Assembly: GCF_011752975.1 (NCBI RefSeq)
Contig: NZ_VWWP01000003.1
Coordinates: 558,001-622,000 of the forward strand
Source of the DNA: Chryseobacterium sp. Tr-659
Lineage (GTDB): Bacteria; Bacteroidota; Bacteroidia; Flavobacteriales; Weeksellaceae
Direction of reading: 5' to 3'
DNA: 64,000 nucleotides
Shown: one piece after another, positions 17,085-26,873 of the stretch
Numbering within the stretch: position 1 is the stretch's first letter
How the letters are laid out: each line of letters opens with the position of its first letter
Notes under the pieces: generated by a model
What the model was told of the DNA's origin: nothing
What the model saw: the letters and a program-made list of their open reading frames with translations, nothing else
The model's database searches: none
Position numbers and translations under genes: made by a program

Positions 17085-17588
17085 ATGAAAGTACAAACAC
17101 TAGCATTATTGGCAGGATTTGCGTTTTTAGCTGCTTCATGCGGAACTACAAAAACATACTCCGTAAATGCCAAAAGCGGAACACAGACAGGAGGAACTGC
17201 AAAGTTTACTCAAAAAGGAAATGAGGTTATCATGAAACTTGATATTACCCACCTTACTCCTGGAATCCATGCGGTACACATTCATGAAAAAGGAGACTGT
17301 TCTGCAGCAGACGGAACCTCTACAGGCGGACACTGGAACCCAGCTAAGGATGACCATGGTAAATGGGGTGCCGAACATTTCCATATGGGAGATATAGGAA
17401 ACCTGGTTGCTGATCAGAGCGGTACTGCAACACTGACTTTCAAGACGGATAAATGGTGTCTTGGCTGTACAGATGAATCCAAAAACATCATCGGAAAAGG
17501 CCTTATTGTACATGCTGCCGCGGATGATTTCCATACTCAGCCTACGGGAAATGCAGGTGGAAGAGTGGGATGTGTAGAGATTAAATAA
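17085..17588 (+). CDS. sodC: Cu/Zn superoxide dismutase family lipoprotein
   Basis: It converts superoxide to peroxide outside the cytoplasm. The 167-residue protein has a lipoprotein signal with lipobox LAASC (C19). All copper and zinc ligands can be placed: H65 and H67 (VHIHEKGDC), H83 (GGHWNP), H91, H100 and D103 (HMGDIGNL), and H143 (LIVHAAADDF). C72 and C163 (GRVGCVEI) can form the conserved disulfide. The electrostatic-loop arginine is in GGR. It shares a bidirectional terminator with the convergent protease gene. It is probably monocistronic. Confidence 0.93.
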   Translation: MKVQTLALLAGFAFLAASCGTTKTYSVNAKSGTQTGGTAKFTQKGNEVIMKLDITHLTPGIHAVHIHEKGDCSAADGTSTGGHWNPAKDDHGKWGAEHFHMGDIGNLVADQSGTATLTFKTDKWCLGCTDESKNIIGKGLIVHAAADDFHTQPTGNAGGRVGCVEIK

Positions 17589-17604
17589 TCCCCCTTATTT
17601 AAAT

Positions 17605-17640
17605 AAAAAGACCGCTAATTTTCATTAGCGGTCTTTTTAT
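17605..17640. terminator. Bidirectional terminator between sodC and the Tsp-like protease
   Basis: A 14-bp perfect stem (AAAAAGACCGCTAA and its complement) with a 6-base loop has T-runs in both directions. It serves convergent genes ending at 17588 and 17643. Confidence 0.92.
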
Positions 17641-17642
17641 GT

Positions 17643-19772
17643 TTAGGATTTTGCTCCCATATCTGTTACAATATTCATTGCTTCCTGCAGGTAAAGATCT
17701 TTTTTCAGATTTTTGATCCACATTTCAGATTTTTTCTTGAAAGCTTCATCTTTTTTCTCTCTTTCTACTTCACTTGGATACATCATAAACTGAAGTCCAT
17801 TCTCAAATTTAGTTAAAGCTTTGAACTTTTCAATCTGAGATTTTCTCTGCTTCATCAGATCATTGAATTTATTAATATTCAACGTAATACTTTCTTCTTT
17901 ATCCAGTTTCTCTCTCCATTGTGCTGATTCTAATAACAATTGATAATTGGTATTTTTAGCCATTCTGCCTGCACTTGCTTTTTCAAGAGCCTGAATGTTG
18001 AAATAGTTTAGTTTCTGGAACTTTGTAGGTGGAATTTTATCCCAAGCCAACGCATAGTCATCATAACGCTCTCCTACTTCAGCATAGGTAAAGAAGTCTT
18101 TCATTTGAATATCGGAAACAATACCCTTTCTCTGCGTAGATTCTCCTGTAATTCTGTAGAACTTCTGGATGGTTAGCTTTAAAGATCCGAAATCGTCTTC
18201 AGTATTCAGGAATCTGTTCAAATCCACAAAAGTCTGAACGGTACCTTTTCCGAAAGACTGTGGAGATCCTACGATCATTGCTCTTCCGTAGTCTTGCATT
18301 ACTCCTGCAAGGATTTCTGAGGCTGAGGCAGAAAGCTCGTTCTGCATGATCACAAGTGGACCCGTCCAGATAGGAGCTTCATATTTATTTTTTAAAGTCT
18401 GTATTTTTCCATTTCCGTCCTTCACCTGAACATAAGGCCCTGCATCCATGAAAAGCCCCATAATATCTCCTACTTCTGTTAGAGATCCTCCTCCGTTATT
18501 TCTAAGGTCAAGGATGATCCCTTCAATGTTCTGAGCTTTCAGTTTAACGATTTCATTTTTGATATCATCAGAAGCATTTCTTCCTTTTGCATTTTCAAAA
18601 TCAGCATTGAAGCTTGGAAGGTTAATAAATCCGTATTTCTTTCCGTTTGGAGCATTTACTACAATACTTCTTGCAAAAGTATCTTCAATAGCAACTTCCT
18701 CACGGATCATTGTTACATCCTTGATTGTTCCATCTTTTTTCTGAACCGTTAAGGTAACCGGAGTTCCTTTTTCTCCTCTTATTAATCTTACTGCTTCATC
18801 AGAAAGCATACCTACTACATTAACTGCGTCTTCTTTTGGCTTGGATTTTACTTTTAAGATCTTATCTCCTTCAGAAAGCTGCTTAGACTTCCATGCCGGT
18901 GCTCCAATGGTAAGCGCACCCAGATACAGATTCCCTTTTTTCTCCTGAATCAAAGCCCCGATACCAATTACTTTTCCTGTAAACTGGGTATCAAAATCTT
19001 CTTTATCCTTTGGAGAGTAATAGTTGGTATGTGGATCGAATACCTCTGTATATGCATTCATATATACTGTAAACCAATCCATTTTCTTTCTTTTTTTGAA
19101 TCTGGTGAAGGTATCTTTTACCAGATCTTTTACTTCGTCCGTAGCTTTTTTGATCTTTTCGTCCTGAGTAAGAACTTTAAATTTGATCGTATCTTTCAGC
19201 TTATATTTTTGAACAGAATCTTTCTTTTCTTTTTGAGCTTCTTCCTTACTGTTCATGGATTCAATTTCCTGAAGGATATTGTATTTAATGAATTTTTTCC
19301 ATTCATTATATTGTTCCTGCTTATTAGCGGGTACTTTTTTAAGCTTTGGCTCCAGGGTAAGGGTTTCATCTTCCTGAAGATTAATTGGCTTGCTGAAGAT
19401 ATCCTGAGTGATTTTATCAATTTCATCTACTCTTTGGTACAGCCTGTCAATAGTAAGTTTATAGAATGTAAGATCTCCCTGGCTGATATAGTCATCAAGC
19501 TTAGTTTCATGCTTGCTGAATTCATCCATATCAGATTGCACAAAATATCTTTTTGCAGGATCTACCAATTCAAAATAATGCTTATAAACATCCTTAGAAT
19601 AAGCATCATTGAAAGATTTCGGGCTATAATGTAAGTAAGAGAGAGTGTTTTTTACGCTCACCATTATCGTCTGCATCTTTTCATCATCGTTCTTTGGCGA
19701 GTTGAAACAAAACATTAGACTGGTTAATGGAATCAGGAGTAAAAATTTATTCAGTTTGAAATTTTTCCACAT
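17643..19772 (-). CDS. prc: Carboxy-terminal processing protease (Tsp/Prc, peptidase S41)
   Basis: This periplasmic serine protease trims or degrades proteins from the C-terminus. The 709-residue protein starts with a hydrophobic export segment (FLLLIPLTSLMFCF, with a possible lipid-attachment Cys at 22). It has the Prc N-terminal helical domain, a PDZ domain at about 265-350 (GKVIGIGALIQ, GDKILKV) and the S41 core. Catalytic residues are S483 in ELSASASEILAGVMQD and K509 in SFGKGTVQ, with the strand IILDLRNNGGG before them. The DUF3340-like C-terminal part is complete. Length and order match E. coli Tsp. Confidence 0.93.
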   Translation of the reverse strand: MWKNFKLNKFLLLIPLTSLMFCFNSPKNDDEKMQTIMVSVKNTLSYLHYSPKSFNDAYSKDVYKHYFELVDPAKRYFVQSDMDEFSKHETKLDDYISQGDLTFYKLTIDRLYQRVDEIDKITQDIFSKPINLQEDETLTLEPKLKKVPANKQEQYNEWKKFIKYNILQEIESMNSKEEAQKEKKDSVQKYKLKDTIKFKVLTQDEKIKKATDEVKDLVKDTFTRFKKRKKMDWFTVYMNAYTEVFDPHTNYYSPKDKEDFDTQFTGKVIGIGALIQEKKGNLYLGALTIGAPAWKSKQLSEGDKILKVKSKPKEDAVNVVGMLSDEAVRLIRGEKGTPVTLTVQKKDGTIKDVTMIREEVAIEDTFARSIVVNAPNGKKYGFINLPSFNADFENAKGRNASDDIKNEIVKLKAQNIEGIILDLRNNGGGSLTEVGDIMGLFMDAGPYVQVKDGNGKIQTLKNKYEAPIWTGPLVIMQNELSASASEILAGVMQDYGRAMIVGSPQSFGKGTVQTFVDLNRFLNTEDDFGSLKLTIQKFYRITGESTQRKGIVSDIQMKDFFTYAEVGERYDDYALAWDKIPPTKFQKLNYFNIQALEKASAGRMAKNTNYQLLLESAQWREKLDKEESITLNINKFNDLMKQRKSQIEKFKALTKFENGLQFMMYPSEVEREKKDEAFKKKSEMWIKNLKKDLYLQEAMNIVTDMGAKS

Positions 19773-20280
<508 letters not shown>

Positions 20281-20315
20281 GCCAGCGTTTTGTAAAACCA
20301 ATTTATTCAATCAAT

Positions 20316-20367
20316 TATCAGGCTTTAGCAGATGTTGTCTGAGACAGGCATCTGTTAAAGCCTGATA
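20316..20367. repeat. Long imperfect hairpin
   Basis: Nineteen-base arms (20316-20334 and 20349-20367) pair with one G-U. The apical loop holds a second small stem TGTC/GACA. No T-run follows on either strand, so it is not a textbook terminator. It lies between the Lmo0937-like gene and the lyase gene, whose stop is about 100 bases away. Confidence 0.7.
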
Positions 20368-20471
20368 TGTAATGATTAGAAAACCCCTTATTTCTGGATG
20401 ATATTTTAATAATAACCCAGCACGCAATATTTGTGAGACAGGTAAAAAACAGGTAAACTGTTATTTTGGAT

Positions 20472-23264
20472 TTAATTTTTAATCACTTTTTTACAATCTT
20501 TATCTATACATACCGTATAAATCCCCGGCATTAAAGGGGTAAGGTCCACATCTGCGGTTTTATCACTTTTTACTACCGAAGCTAATGAAGAAACATCTTT
20601 GCCTGACTTATCATAAATTTTAAGATTTGAAGGTTTTTTCTTCAGCACGATCCTTATTTTTCCTTTGGTAGGATTGGGATACACAGAAAGGCCATTATCA
20701 TTGTCTTTTGTCTCATATATTCCCAAGAAAGCTGCAGGTATTAAAGAAGTCTGAATGGTAAAGCCATTGATTATATTGAATGTAACTTCCGTATTATTTC
20801 CAACAATGGAAACATTCACATTGCTATCTGGGGCTTCAAGCTGCCATTGCCCCGCAATAGTCAGTTTTACAGGATCCACTTGTGGTATGCGATACAGTCT
20901 GGATGCATTCCCTGCAATCTGATTATAGGTATAGGATTCGTTATCATTCAAAAGCCCTAAAGGATTGGTAAGACTTACCTTTAGTTTATTCCCGCTATTC
21001 AATGTTTGAGTCATTATTACAGAAGGTTTATCAACGGAAATAACTTTATCATACTGAAATGCAGCAGAAGGATCAAATATAGCATATGCATAAATATTAT
21101 CTTCTACATATTTCATCATATGTCCTTTATTATCCTGCTGGAGAATTTCAAAATAATTGGAAAAATTGGCGGCTATATCCTGTGCTCCGTTTGCTCCTCC
21201 CTGCATAATGATTGCATAACAATATTTATCTTCTGATGGAGCTATTCCATGATCTATATAGGCCGTTGTATAATTACCTGAAGTGTCTGCTGTATTAGCG
21301 TGGTTACGGGATTGCTGGGTACTTCTTTTAATCACTACAGCACCTGTATATCCATTGGCCGGAACAACAAAACTATTTCCTATGGCATCTGTTGCCCAAA
21401 CAGCACCCGTATTGTGAGAAAAATTCACATTGAGTCCTGTTTGGCTTGCTCCATTAATATGGGTAGGAGTAGATGGATCCGGAAGCCCCGTTTGAAACAA
21501 TGTGGTATGGATAGGATAGGTTCCTCCTGCATCTTTAATTTCCGAGCCAAGACATAATATTTTGTCTTTAAAGAAAAAAACAGTTTTAAATGCCGCAGCA
21601 CCTGTACCGGAATTCGCATCTTTATAATCCATTGCAAACACCCCATTATTATCCAGAGAAGCATGAACCAGGAATTTTTTACCATTAAACAATCGGTGTA
21701 CACCCGAAGGAAAAACACTTAACGGAATACTGGCCACTGTTGTTCCTGGCAAATGGCTCCAGTCCCATCCGTTATCCGTAACTGCTCCGTTTGTTCCTGC
21801 TACTCCCAATCCGTTAGACAATCGGGTTTTAGGACTTCCAGCTGATAAGATTTCCATCGCTCCCGCTGAAATATATCTTCCAAAAATATTTTCCGTTGCA
21901 CTGTTTTCATAGTGCCAGATATGTTTGCTGGTTCCCTTTACAGAAACCTGATAACCATTGTATTTATGAACACTCAGCCCTCCATATGGAAACCCAAACT
22001 GCCCTTCGGTAATAGAATTCCCTGGTAAAAGAGCAGTATTATTATTTGCATTAACTATTATTTCTCCAGTCATCATCGTATTGACGATCCCAAGTGAAAG
22101 ATAAAGATTGGTAGTAAAACCAGCTCCCGGCATATTATAAATTCTTTTAAAAAGCTTCCCTGCCTCGAGATTTCCTATAGGATCAGCAGCGTATAACAAA
22201 GCATAAGCATATCTGTAATTACGAAGAGGTGTGGTTGAATTAGGAAAACGCCCTGCCCATCCGCGGTGTATTTCAGTATCAACACTAAACTTCTCATAAG
22301 CCATCAATGCATTTTTAATATTATTTTTTGAAGCCGCACTGAGTTCATAAGGTGTATTTTTCAAAATATAATTAAGTATAACTGCAACATACAGAGCATC
22401 CATGCCATATGAATTAGGATAAGCTGCAATATGATGGAAAGTGGTAAAATCTGGTTTAATAAAATCTGCCCATCCATTAGCGACAAGCAATGCATTATTA
22501 ATAAAACTAATAAGGAAATTCATTTTTTCTAATTTCTGCGGCTCCGCATCGTCCAAGGCTAAAATATAACACAAACGAACATGCATCAGAGAACGGATTA
22601 CATCCGTATTAAATCCTGCATAAGTAAAATTAAAGTTAGGATTAGAAGGATCAATAAACGAAGTAAGACCGGCTAAAATTCCCATATGGTGGGAAAATTC
22701 ACCAGCCTGTACCAATTCATCTTTCATAAGTAATATACATTGCCCTAAGGGAACACTTCGTAACCCGAAGTTAGATTTATATATTTCTAAGGCTTCAATA
22801 GAACTGTTTACAATAAATTGAAAATTGGTTGTAGAATTTACCCCTTTATCTTTAATATATTTAAACACTTTAAGAATTAAATCTTTGAGCTGAATACTGT
22901 GGTATTTTGGGTTTGATGGCTGCCCATTAACAATTGGGCCTTTAAGATGATAAGCCATTACAAGATAAAAAAGATTATTGTTAACCAGATTTGTAAAGGC
23001 ATTCTCATCTGAACTATTTGTCATATCCCATGCTGGGCCCGGGTTTGTAAAGTTATAATTGCTGTTAATTGTAGACTCTACTGTATTAGCCTGTTGGATG
23101 TATTTATTATATAATGCCTTTACATTATTGTCGGAATAGGTAGTAATAGTACCGTCCGTAAGCCAGCCGATGTATTTTGTCTTGATATTGTTGATTTCGT
23201 TAAGCTGAGCCCGAAGAAGGCCAGAACTTAAAATAATAACTAATAATAAAATTCTGAGGGACAT
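20472..23264 (-). CDS. Secreted family-8 polysaccharide lyase with type IX sorting domain
   Basis: The 930-residue protein has a signal peptide (residues 1-19). An alpha/alpha toroid spans about 30-380, then the beta-sandwich super-domain of PL8 lyases (hyaluronate, chondroitin AC and xanthan lyases). The likely catalytic pair is H277 and Y286 in DFTTFHHIAAYPNSYG, nine residues apart as in chondroitin AC lyase. R334 and R339 in HRGWAGRFPNS fit the substrate-binding arginines. The last 75 residues (LSVYPNPTKGKIRIVL to VCIDKDCKKVIKN) are a T9SS type A sorting domain, so it is exported to the surface or medium. The exact glycan cannot be told. No SusCD genes adjoin it. Confidence 0.87.
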   Translation of the reverse strand: MSLRILLLVIILSSGLLRAQLNEINNIKTKYIGWLTDGTITTYSDNNVKALYNKYIQQANTVESTINSNYNFTNPGPAWDMTNSSDENAFTNLVNNNLFYLVMAYHLKGPIVNGQPSNPKYHSIQLKDLILKVFKYIKDKGVNSTTNFQFIVNSSIEALEIYKSNFGLRSVPLGQCILLMKDELVQAGEFSHHMGILAGLTSFIDPSNPNFNFTYAGFNTDVIRSLMHVRLCYILALDDAEPQKLEKMNFLISFINNALLVANGWADFIKPDFTTFHHIAAYPNSYGMDALYVAVILNYILKNTPYELSAASKNNIKNALMAYEKFSVDTEIHRGWAGRFPNSTTPLRNYRYAYALLYAADPIGNLEAGKLFKRIYNMPGAGFTTNLYLSLGIVNTMMTGEIIVNANNNTALLPGNSITEGQFGFPYGGLSVHKYNGYQVSVKGTSKHIWHYENSATENIFGRYISAGAMEILSAGSPKTRLSNGLGVAGTNGAVTDNGWDWSHLPGTTVASIPLSVFPSGVHRLFNGKKFLVHASLDNNGVFAMDYKDANSGTGAAAFKTVFFFKDKILCLGSEIKDAGGTYPIHTTLFQTGLPDPSTPTHINGASQTGLNVNFSHNTGAVWATDAIGNSFVVPANGYTGAVVIKRSTQQSRNHANTADTSGNYTTAYIDHGIAPSEDKYCYAIIMQGGANGAQDIAANFSNYFEILQQDNKGHMMKYVEDNIYAYAIFDPSAAFQYDKVISVDKPSVIMTQTLNSGNKLKVSLTNPLGLLNDNESYTYNQIAGNASRLYRIPQVDPVKLTIAGQWQLEAPDSNVNVSIVGNNTEVTFNIINGFTIQTSLIPAAFLGIYETKDNDNGLSVYPNPTKGKIRIVLKKKPSNLKIYDKSGKDVSSLASVVKSDKTADVDLTPLMPGIYTVCIDKDCKKVIKN

Positions 23265-23722
23265 AGTATAAATTTTTTATGGTTAATAGATTTGTGTTTA
23301 TGTTTTCATCTTATCGTAGTGATATCACCACCTTGGTTTTTATAAGAGTCTAACAAAGTAAAATTACATCTTTTTTGCCCTGAAAAAATAAATAATTCAC
23401 TACTTAGAGTACATTTCAACAACAAATCTCTATCATATAAATTTTATACATAATAACTACAAAATCAAATTGATATATTATTGAATATAATTGAATTTCG
23501 AGAAAAATTTTATCCTAAATAATAAGTCATTATATATAAAAACATCACTTCTTTATTTAAAAAAAAGTATTTTTTAACCCAGAGTAATGAATAAAATTCC
23601 AATTGATTTTGATAAAAACCATCTTTGAATTTGAAAACTTTTATCTACTTTTGAGGTAACTTAATTTTCTTATTCACAGAATAAAAGAAATTAAGTTTTA
23701 CTATTTGTTAAAATTAATTTTT
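23265..23722. other. Intergenic region between divergent lyase and surE genes
   Basis: This is 458 bases of very AT-rich DNA without a gene. It contains the surE promoter (23624-23653) and presumably the lyase promoter. Nothing else structured was noticed. Confidence 0.7.
23624..23653 (+). promoter_or_regulatory. Promoter of surE
   Basis: TTTG (23624-23627) followed after 18 bases by TACTTTTG (23646-23653) is a full Bacteroidota -33/-7 pair. A second TTTG is at 23630. The -7 box is 69 bases before the ATG. Confidence 0.65.
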
Positions 23723-24511
23723 ATGGAAAGACCGCTTATTCTGGTTACTAATGATGATGGAATTACAGCTCCTGGTATCAGAAATCTTGTAAGTTTTATG
23801 AATGAAATCGGAGAAGTCGTTGTTGTGGCGCCCAATTCTCCTCAAAGTGGAAAAGGCCACGCTATCACCATTAACTCTACTTTAAGTTATGAAGAAGTCA
23901 CGCTTGAGGGTCCACAAACCGACTATTCCTGTAGTGGAACTCCTGTAGACTGTGTAAAGATGGCTCTTGATAAGATTCTGAAAAGGAGGCCGGATATTGT
24001 GGTTTCGGGGATCAATCATGGGGCAAATTCTTCTATCAATGTCATCTACTCAGGCACGATGTCTGCTGCTGTGGAAGCTGGTGTAGAAGGAATTCCTGCT
24101 ATCGGATTTTCATTACTTGATTTCAGCTGGGAGGCAGATTTTACACAAGCCAAAGAATATATTCAGAATATTGTCAGACGAACGCTTGAAAACCCAATGC
24201 CGAAAGGTATTGTTCTCAATGTGAATATTCCTAAACTTACAGCAGAAGAGATAAAAGGAGTAAAAGTCTGCAAACAGGCTCATGCAAAATGGGAGGAAAG
24301 CTTTGATGAAAGAATAAACCCCCATGGAAAAAAATATTACTGGTTAACCGGTTATTTTAATAATATGGATGATTCTGAGGATGCTGATGAAACAGCTCTG
24401 GCTAACGGCTATATTTCGATTGTTCCTGTTAAATTCGATCTTACCGCTTACGAATATATGAAAACATTGGAAGAAGTGATGACTTTTGAAGATGCGAAGG
24501 AAACAAAATAA
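23723..24511 (+). CDS. surE: 5'/3'-nucleotidase SurE
   Basis: SurE is a metal-dependent phosphatase of nucleoside monophosphates. The 262-residue protein begins MERPLILVTNDDGITAPG with the metal-binding D11-D12 pair. It has S42 in NSPQSGKGHAIT, CSGTPVDCV, and N98 in VVSGINHGANSSINVIYSGTMSAA. The ATG at 23723 is chosen since the family starts directly before the first strand; the longer frame begins with TTG. It lies upstream of guaC, another purine nucleotide gene, with a 209-base gap. Confidence 0.95.
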   Translation: MERPLILVTNDDGITAPGIRNLVSFMNEIGEVVVVAPNSPQSGKGHAITINSTLSYEEVTLEGPQTDYSCSGTPVDCVKMALDKILKRRPDIVVSGINHGANSSINVIYSGTMSAAVEAGVEGIPAIGFSLLDFSWEADFTQAKEYIQNIVRRTLENPMPKGIVLNVNIPKLTAEEIKGVKVCKQAHAKWEESFDERINPHGKKYYWLTGYFNNMDDSEDADETALANGYISIVPVKFDLTAYEYMKTLEEVMTFEDAKETK

Positions 24512-24720
24512 CCTATAATGTAAAAGGTTTTTACTTCACTTTGTCTGAAGCAATAAACAACATAAAAGGAGTGTGAAATTAAAATTCATGCTCTTTTTTA
24601 TTTCCTGCCTTTTATCATTTCCGAGATTAAAAATAGATCTGTTTTTTCAAAAAAACAAGTATTTTTAAAATGATCCGTTGGAGATTATTCACTACCTTTA
24701 TTCTGACAAATAATTACAAA

Positions 24721-25761
24721 ATGCGTATAGAATATGACATAAAACTGGGTTTTAAGGATGTAATGTTCCGCCCGAAACGTTCAACATTAAAGTCCCGCTC
24801 AGAAGTTAATCTTGAAAGAGAATTTACTTTCAGGCATACAAAAAAGAAGTGGAAAGGAGTTCCCGTTATTGCTGCTAATATGGATACGGTAGGAACTTTT
24901 GAAATGGCCGTTGAATTAGCAAAAGAAAAAATCATCACCGCCGTTCACAAACATTATACTCCTGAAGAATGGAGCCAGTTTCTGAACAGTCAGTCTGATG
25001 ATATTCACCAATATATTGCTTTAAGTACCGGAACGGGGAAATCTGATGAGGAGAAGATATGTCACATCCTCGAAAAGCACCCAAAAATCGAATTTCTCTG
25101 TATAGATGTAGCCAATGGCTATTCTGAACATTTCGTTGAATTTGTGAAGAAAGTAAGGACTAATTTTCCGGACAAGATTATCATAGCTGGAAATGTGGTT
25201 ACAGGAGAAATGGTGGAAGAACTTCTTTTGGTGGGAGCAGACATTATTAAAGTAGGAATCGGGCCTGGTTCGGTTTGTACTACCAGAGTAAAAACAGGAG
25301 TTGGCTATCCTCAGCTTTCCGCTATTATTGAATGTGCAGATGCAGCTCATGGCTTAGGAGGACACATTATTGCAGACGGCGGATGTAAAGTACCCGGGGA
25401 TGTAGCAAAAGCTTTTGGTGGCGGAGCAGATTTTGTAATGCTGGGTGGAATGTTTGCGGGCCATGATGAAAGTGGTGGCGAAATGATAGAAGAAAACGGT
25501 AAAAAATATCGTTTGTTCTATGGAATGAGTTCAAAAACAGCCATGGATAAACATTCCGGAGGTGTTGCAGAATACCGGGCTTCTGAGGGCAAAACAGTAA
25601 GAGTAGCCTATAAAGGTCCTGTATCTGAAACGGTAAAAGATATTTTAGGAGGTGTACGCTCTACCTGCACTTATGTAGGAGCTTCCCAGCTTAAAGAGCT
25701 TTCAAAAAGGACAACTTTTATCAGGGTTCAGGAACAGGAAAATCAGGTTTTTAAAGATTAA
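24721..25761 (+). CDS. guaC: GMP reductase
   Basis: It reduces GMP to IMP with NADPH, returning guanine nucleotides to the purine pool. The 346-residue protein starting at the ATG at 24721 matches the length of E. coli GuaC. The catalytic cysteine is at the same number, C186, in [18 protein letters not shown]. Other conserved parts are [44 protein letters not shown] and YGMSSKTAM. It is a reductase rather than IMP dehydrogenase because it lacks CBS domains and has the MSSKTAM segment. An earlier in-frame ATG at 24670 would add 17 residues with no counterpart. Confidence 0.94.
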   Translation: MRIEYDIKLGFKDVMFRPKRSTLKSRSEVNLEREFTFRHTKKKWKGVPVIAANMDTVGTFEMAVELAKEKIITAVHKHYTPEEWSQFLNSQSDDIHQYIALSTGTGKSDEEKICHILEKHPKIEFLCIDVANGYSEHFVEFVKKVRTNFPDKIIIAGNVVTGEMVEELLLVGADIIKVGIGPGSVCTTRVKTGVGYPQLSAIIECADAAHGLGGHIIADGGCKVPGDVAKAFGGGADFVMLGGMFAGHDESGGEMIEENGKKYRLFYGMSSKTAMDKHSGGVAEYRASEGKTVRVAYKGPVSETVKDILGGVRSTCTYVGASQLKELSKRTTFIRVQEQENQVFKD

Positions 25762-25797
25762 AAAAAAGGCTTTAGATCAATATCTAAAGCCTTTTTT
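25761..25797 (+). terminator. Rho-independent terminator of guaC
   Basis: A 10-bp perfect stem (GGCTTTAGAT/ATCTAAAGCC) with a 4-base loop, A-run before and six T's after, starts right at the stop codon. Confidence 0.92.
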
Positions 25798-25957
25798 ATT
25801 TTGTTCTGATATATTTTTTGTGAAAATACTTTTGAAGCTGGTCATTTACAAATGTTTCTTCTTCATTCCCCAAAGCCATTTCTCCAAAATATAATATCCT
25901 TGGAACTACTTTTTAACCGACAAGAATAATATTATATTCTGTACTTTTTTTATATTT

Positions 25958-26701
25958 TTAAGTCAGCATTCCACCGTCAACATTTAGTGTTTGTCCGGTA
26001 ATATATGCTGACATTTCGCTTCCCAGGAATACGCAAGCATTTGCAATATCTGCAGGCTGCCCTCCCCTTTTCATTGGAATTTCTTCTCTCCATCCCTGAA
26101 CTGTTTTTTCATCTAAAACAGCTGTCATTTCAGTTTCAATGAATCCCGGAGCGATCGCGTTACATCTGATATTTCTTGAACCTAATTCCAGGGCAACAGA
26201 TTTTGTAAATCCGATTACTCCGGCCTTAGATGCTGCATAGTTGGCCTGTCCGGCATTTCCTTTTACCCCCACTACGGAAGTCATATTAATAATAGATCCC
26301 GATCTCGCCTTCATCATCGGTTTAATTACCGCTTTAGTAAGGTTAAAAACTGAATCCAGGTTTACTTTAATTACTTTATCCCAATCATCTTTGGACATTC
26401 TCAATAACAGGTTATCTTTTGTAATCCCTGCATTATTCACTAAAATATCAATTTGTCCGAACTCCGCCATTACTTCTTCTACCAGTTTCTGAGCTGCATC
26501 ATAATCTGATGCGTCAGACTGATATCCTTTAATTTGGGTCACAGAACTTAAAGCCGCCTCTAATTCTTTTGCTTTGTCTACAGAGCCGGCGTAAGTAAAT
26601 GCTACTTTTGCTCCTTGCTGAGCAAACATTTCAGCGATACCTTTCCCGATTCCTCTTGTAGCTCCGGTAATTAGTGCTACTTTTCCTTCTAATATTTTCA
26701 T
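25958..26701 (-). CDS. fabG: 3-oxoacyl-[acyl-carrier-protein] reductase FabG
   Basis: It carries out the NADPH-dependent reduction of beta-ketoacyl-ACP in fatty acid elongation. The 247-residue short-chain dehydrogenase has the cofactor motif TGATRGIG (12-19) and NNAG (89-92). The catalytic N114, S142, Y155 and K159 (YAASKAG) are present. So are the C-terminal FabG features AIAPGFIETEM and ITGQTLNVDGGM. The ATG at 26701 is chosen over an upstream TTG. It stands alone, not in a fab cluster. FabG is likely from overall similarity, but related SDRs act on other substrates. Confidence 0.88.
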   Translation of the reverse strand: MKILEGKVALITGATRGIGKGIAEMFAQQGAKVAFTYAGSVDKAKELEAALSSVTQIKGYQSDASDYDAAQKLVEEVMAEFGQIDILVNNAGITKDNLLLRMSKDDWDKVIKVNLDSVFNLTKAVIKPMMKARSGSIINMTSVVGVKGNAGQANYAASKAGVIGFTKSVALELGSRNIRCNAIAPGFIETEMTAVLDEKTVQGWREEIPMKRGGQPADIANACVFLGSEMSAYITGQTLNVDGGMLT

Positions 26702-26873
26702 ATCTATTGACAATTATTTTCTTTATAACTCATTCAGCTTGTGACAGCTGAATATTTTAGTATTTATTATTCCTTTCCGGAATTAAACGGTTTGCAAAGA
26801 TATTATAAAATGTTATTCAACACATTTAAATCATCAAAATAGTGAATTTTTTTGATCAATTATTAGCATTCTA

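Noticed and set aside
25923..25940. Palindrome AGAATAATATTATATTCT as a possible fabG terminator
   Set aside because: It is AT-only in the stem and has no T-run on the minus strand, so it cannot be called a terminator.
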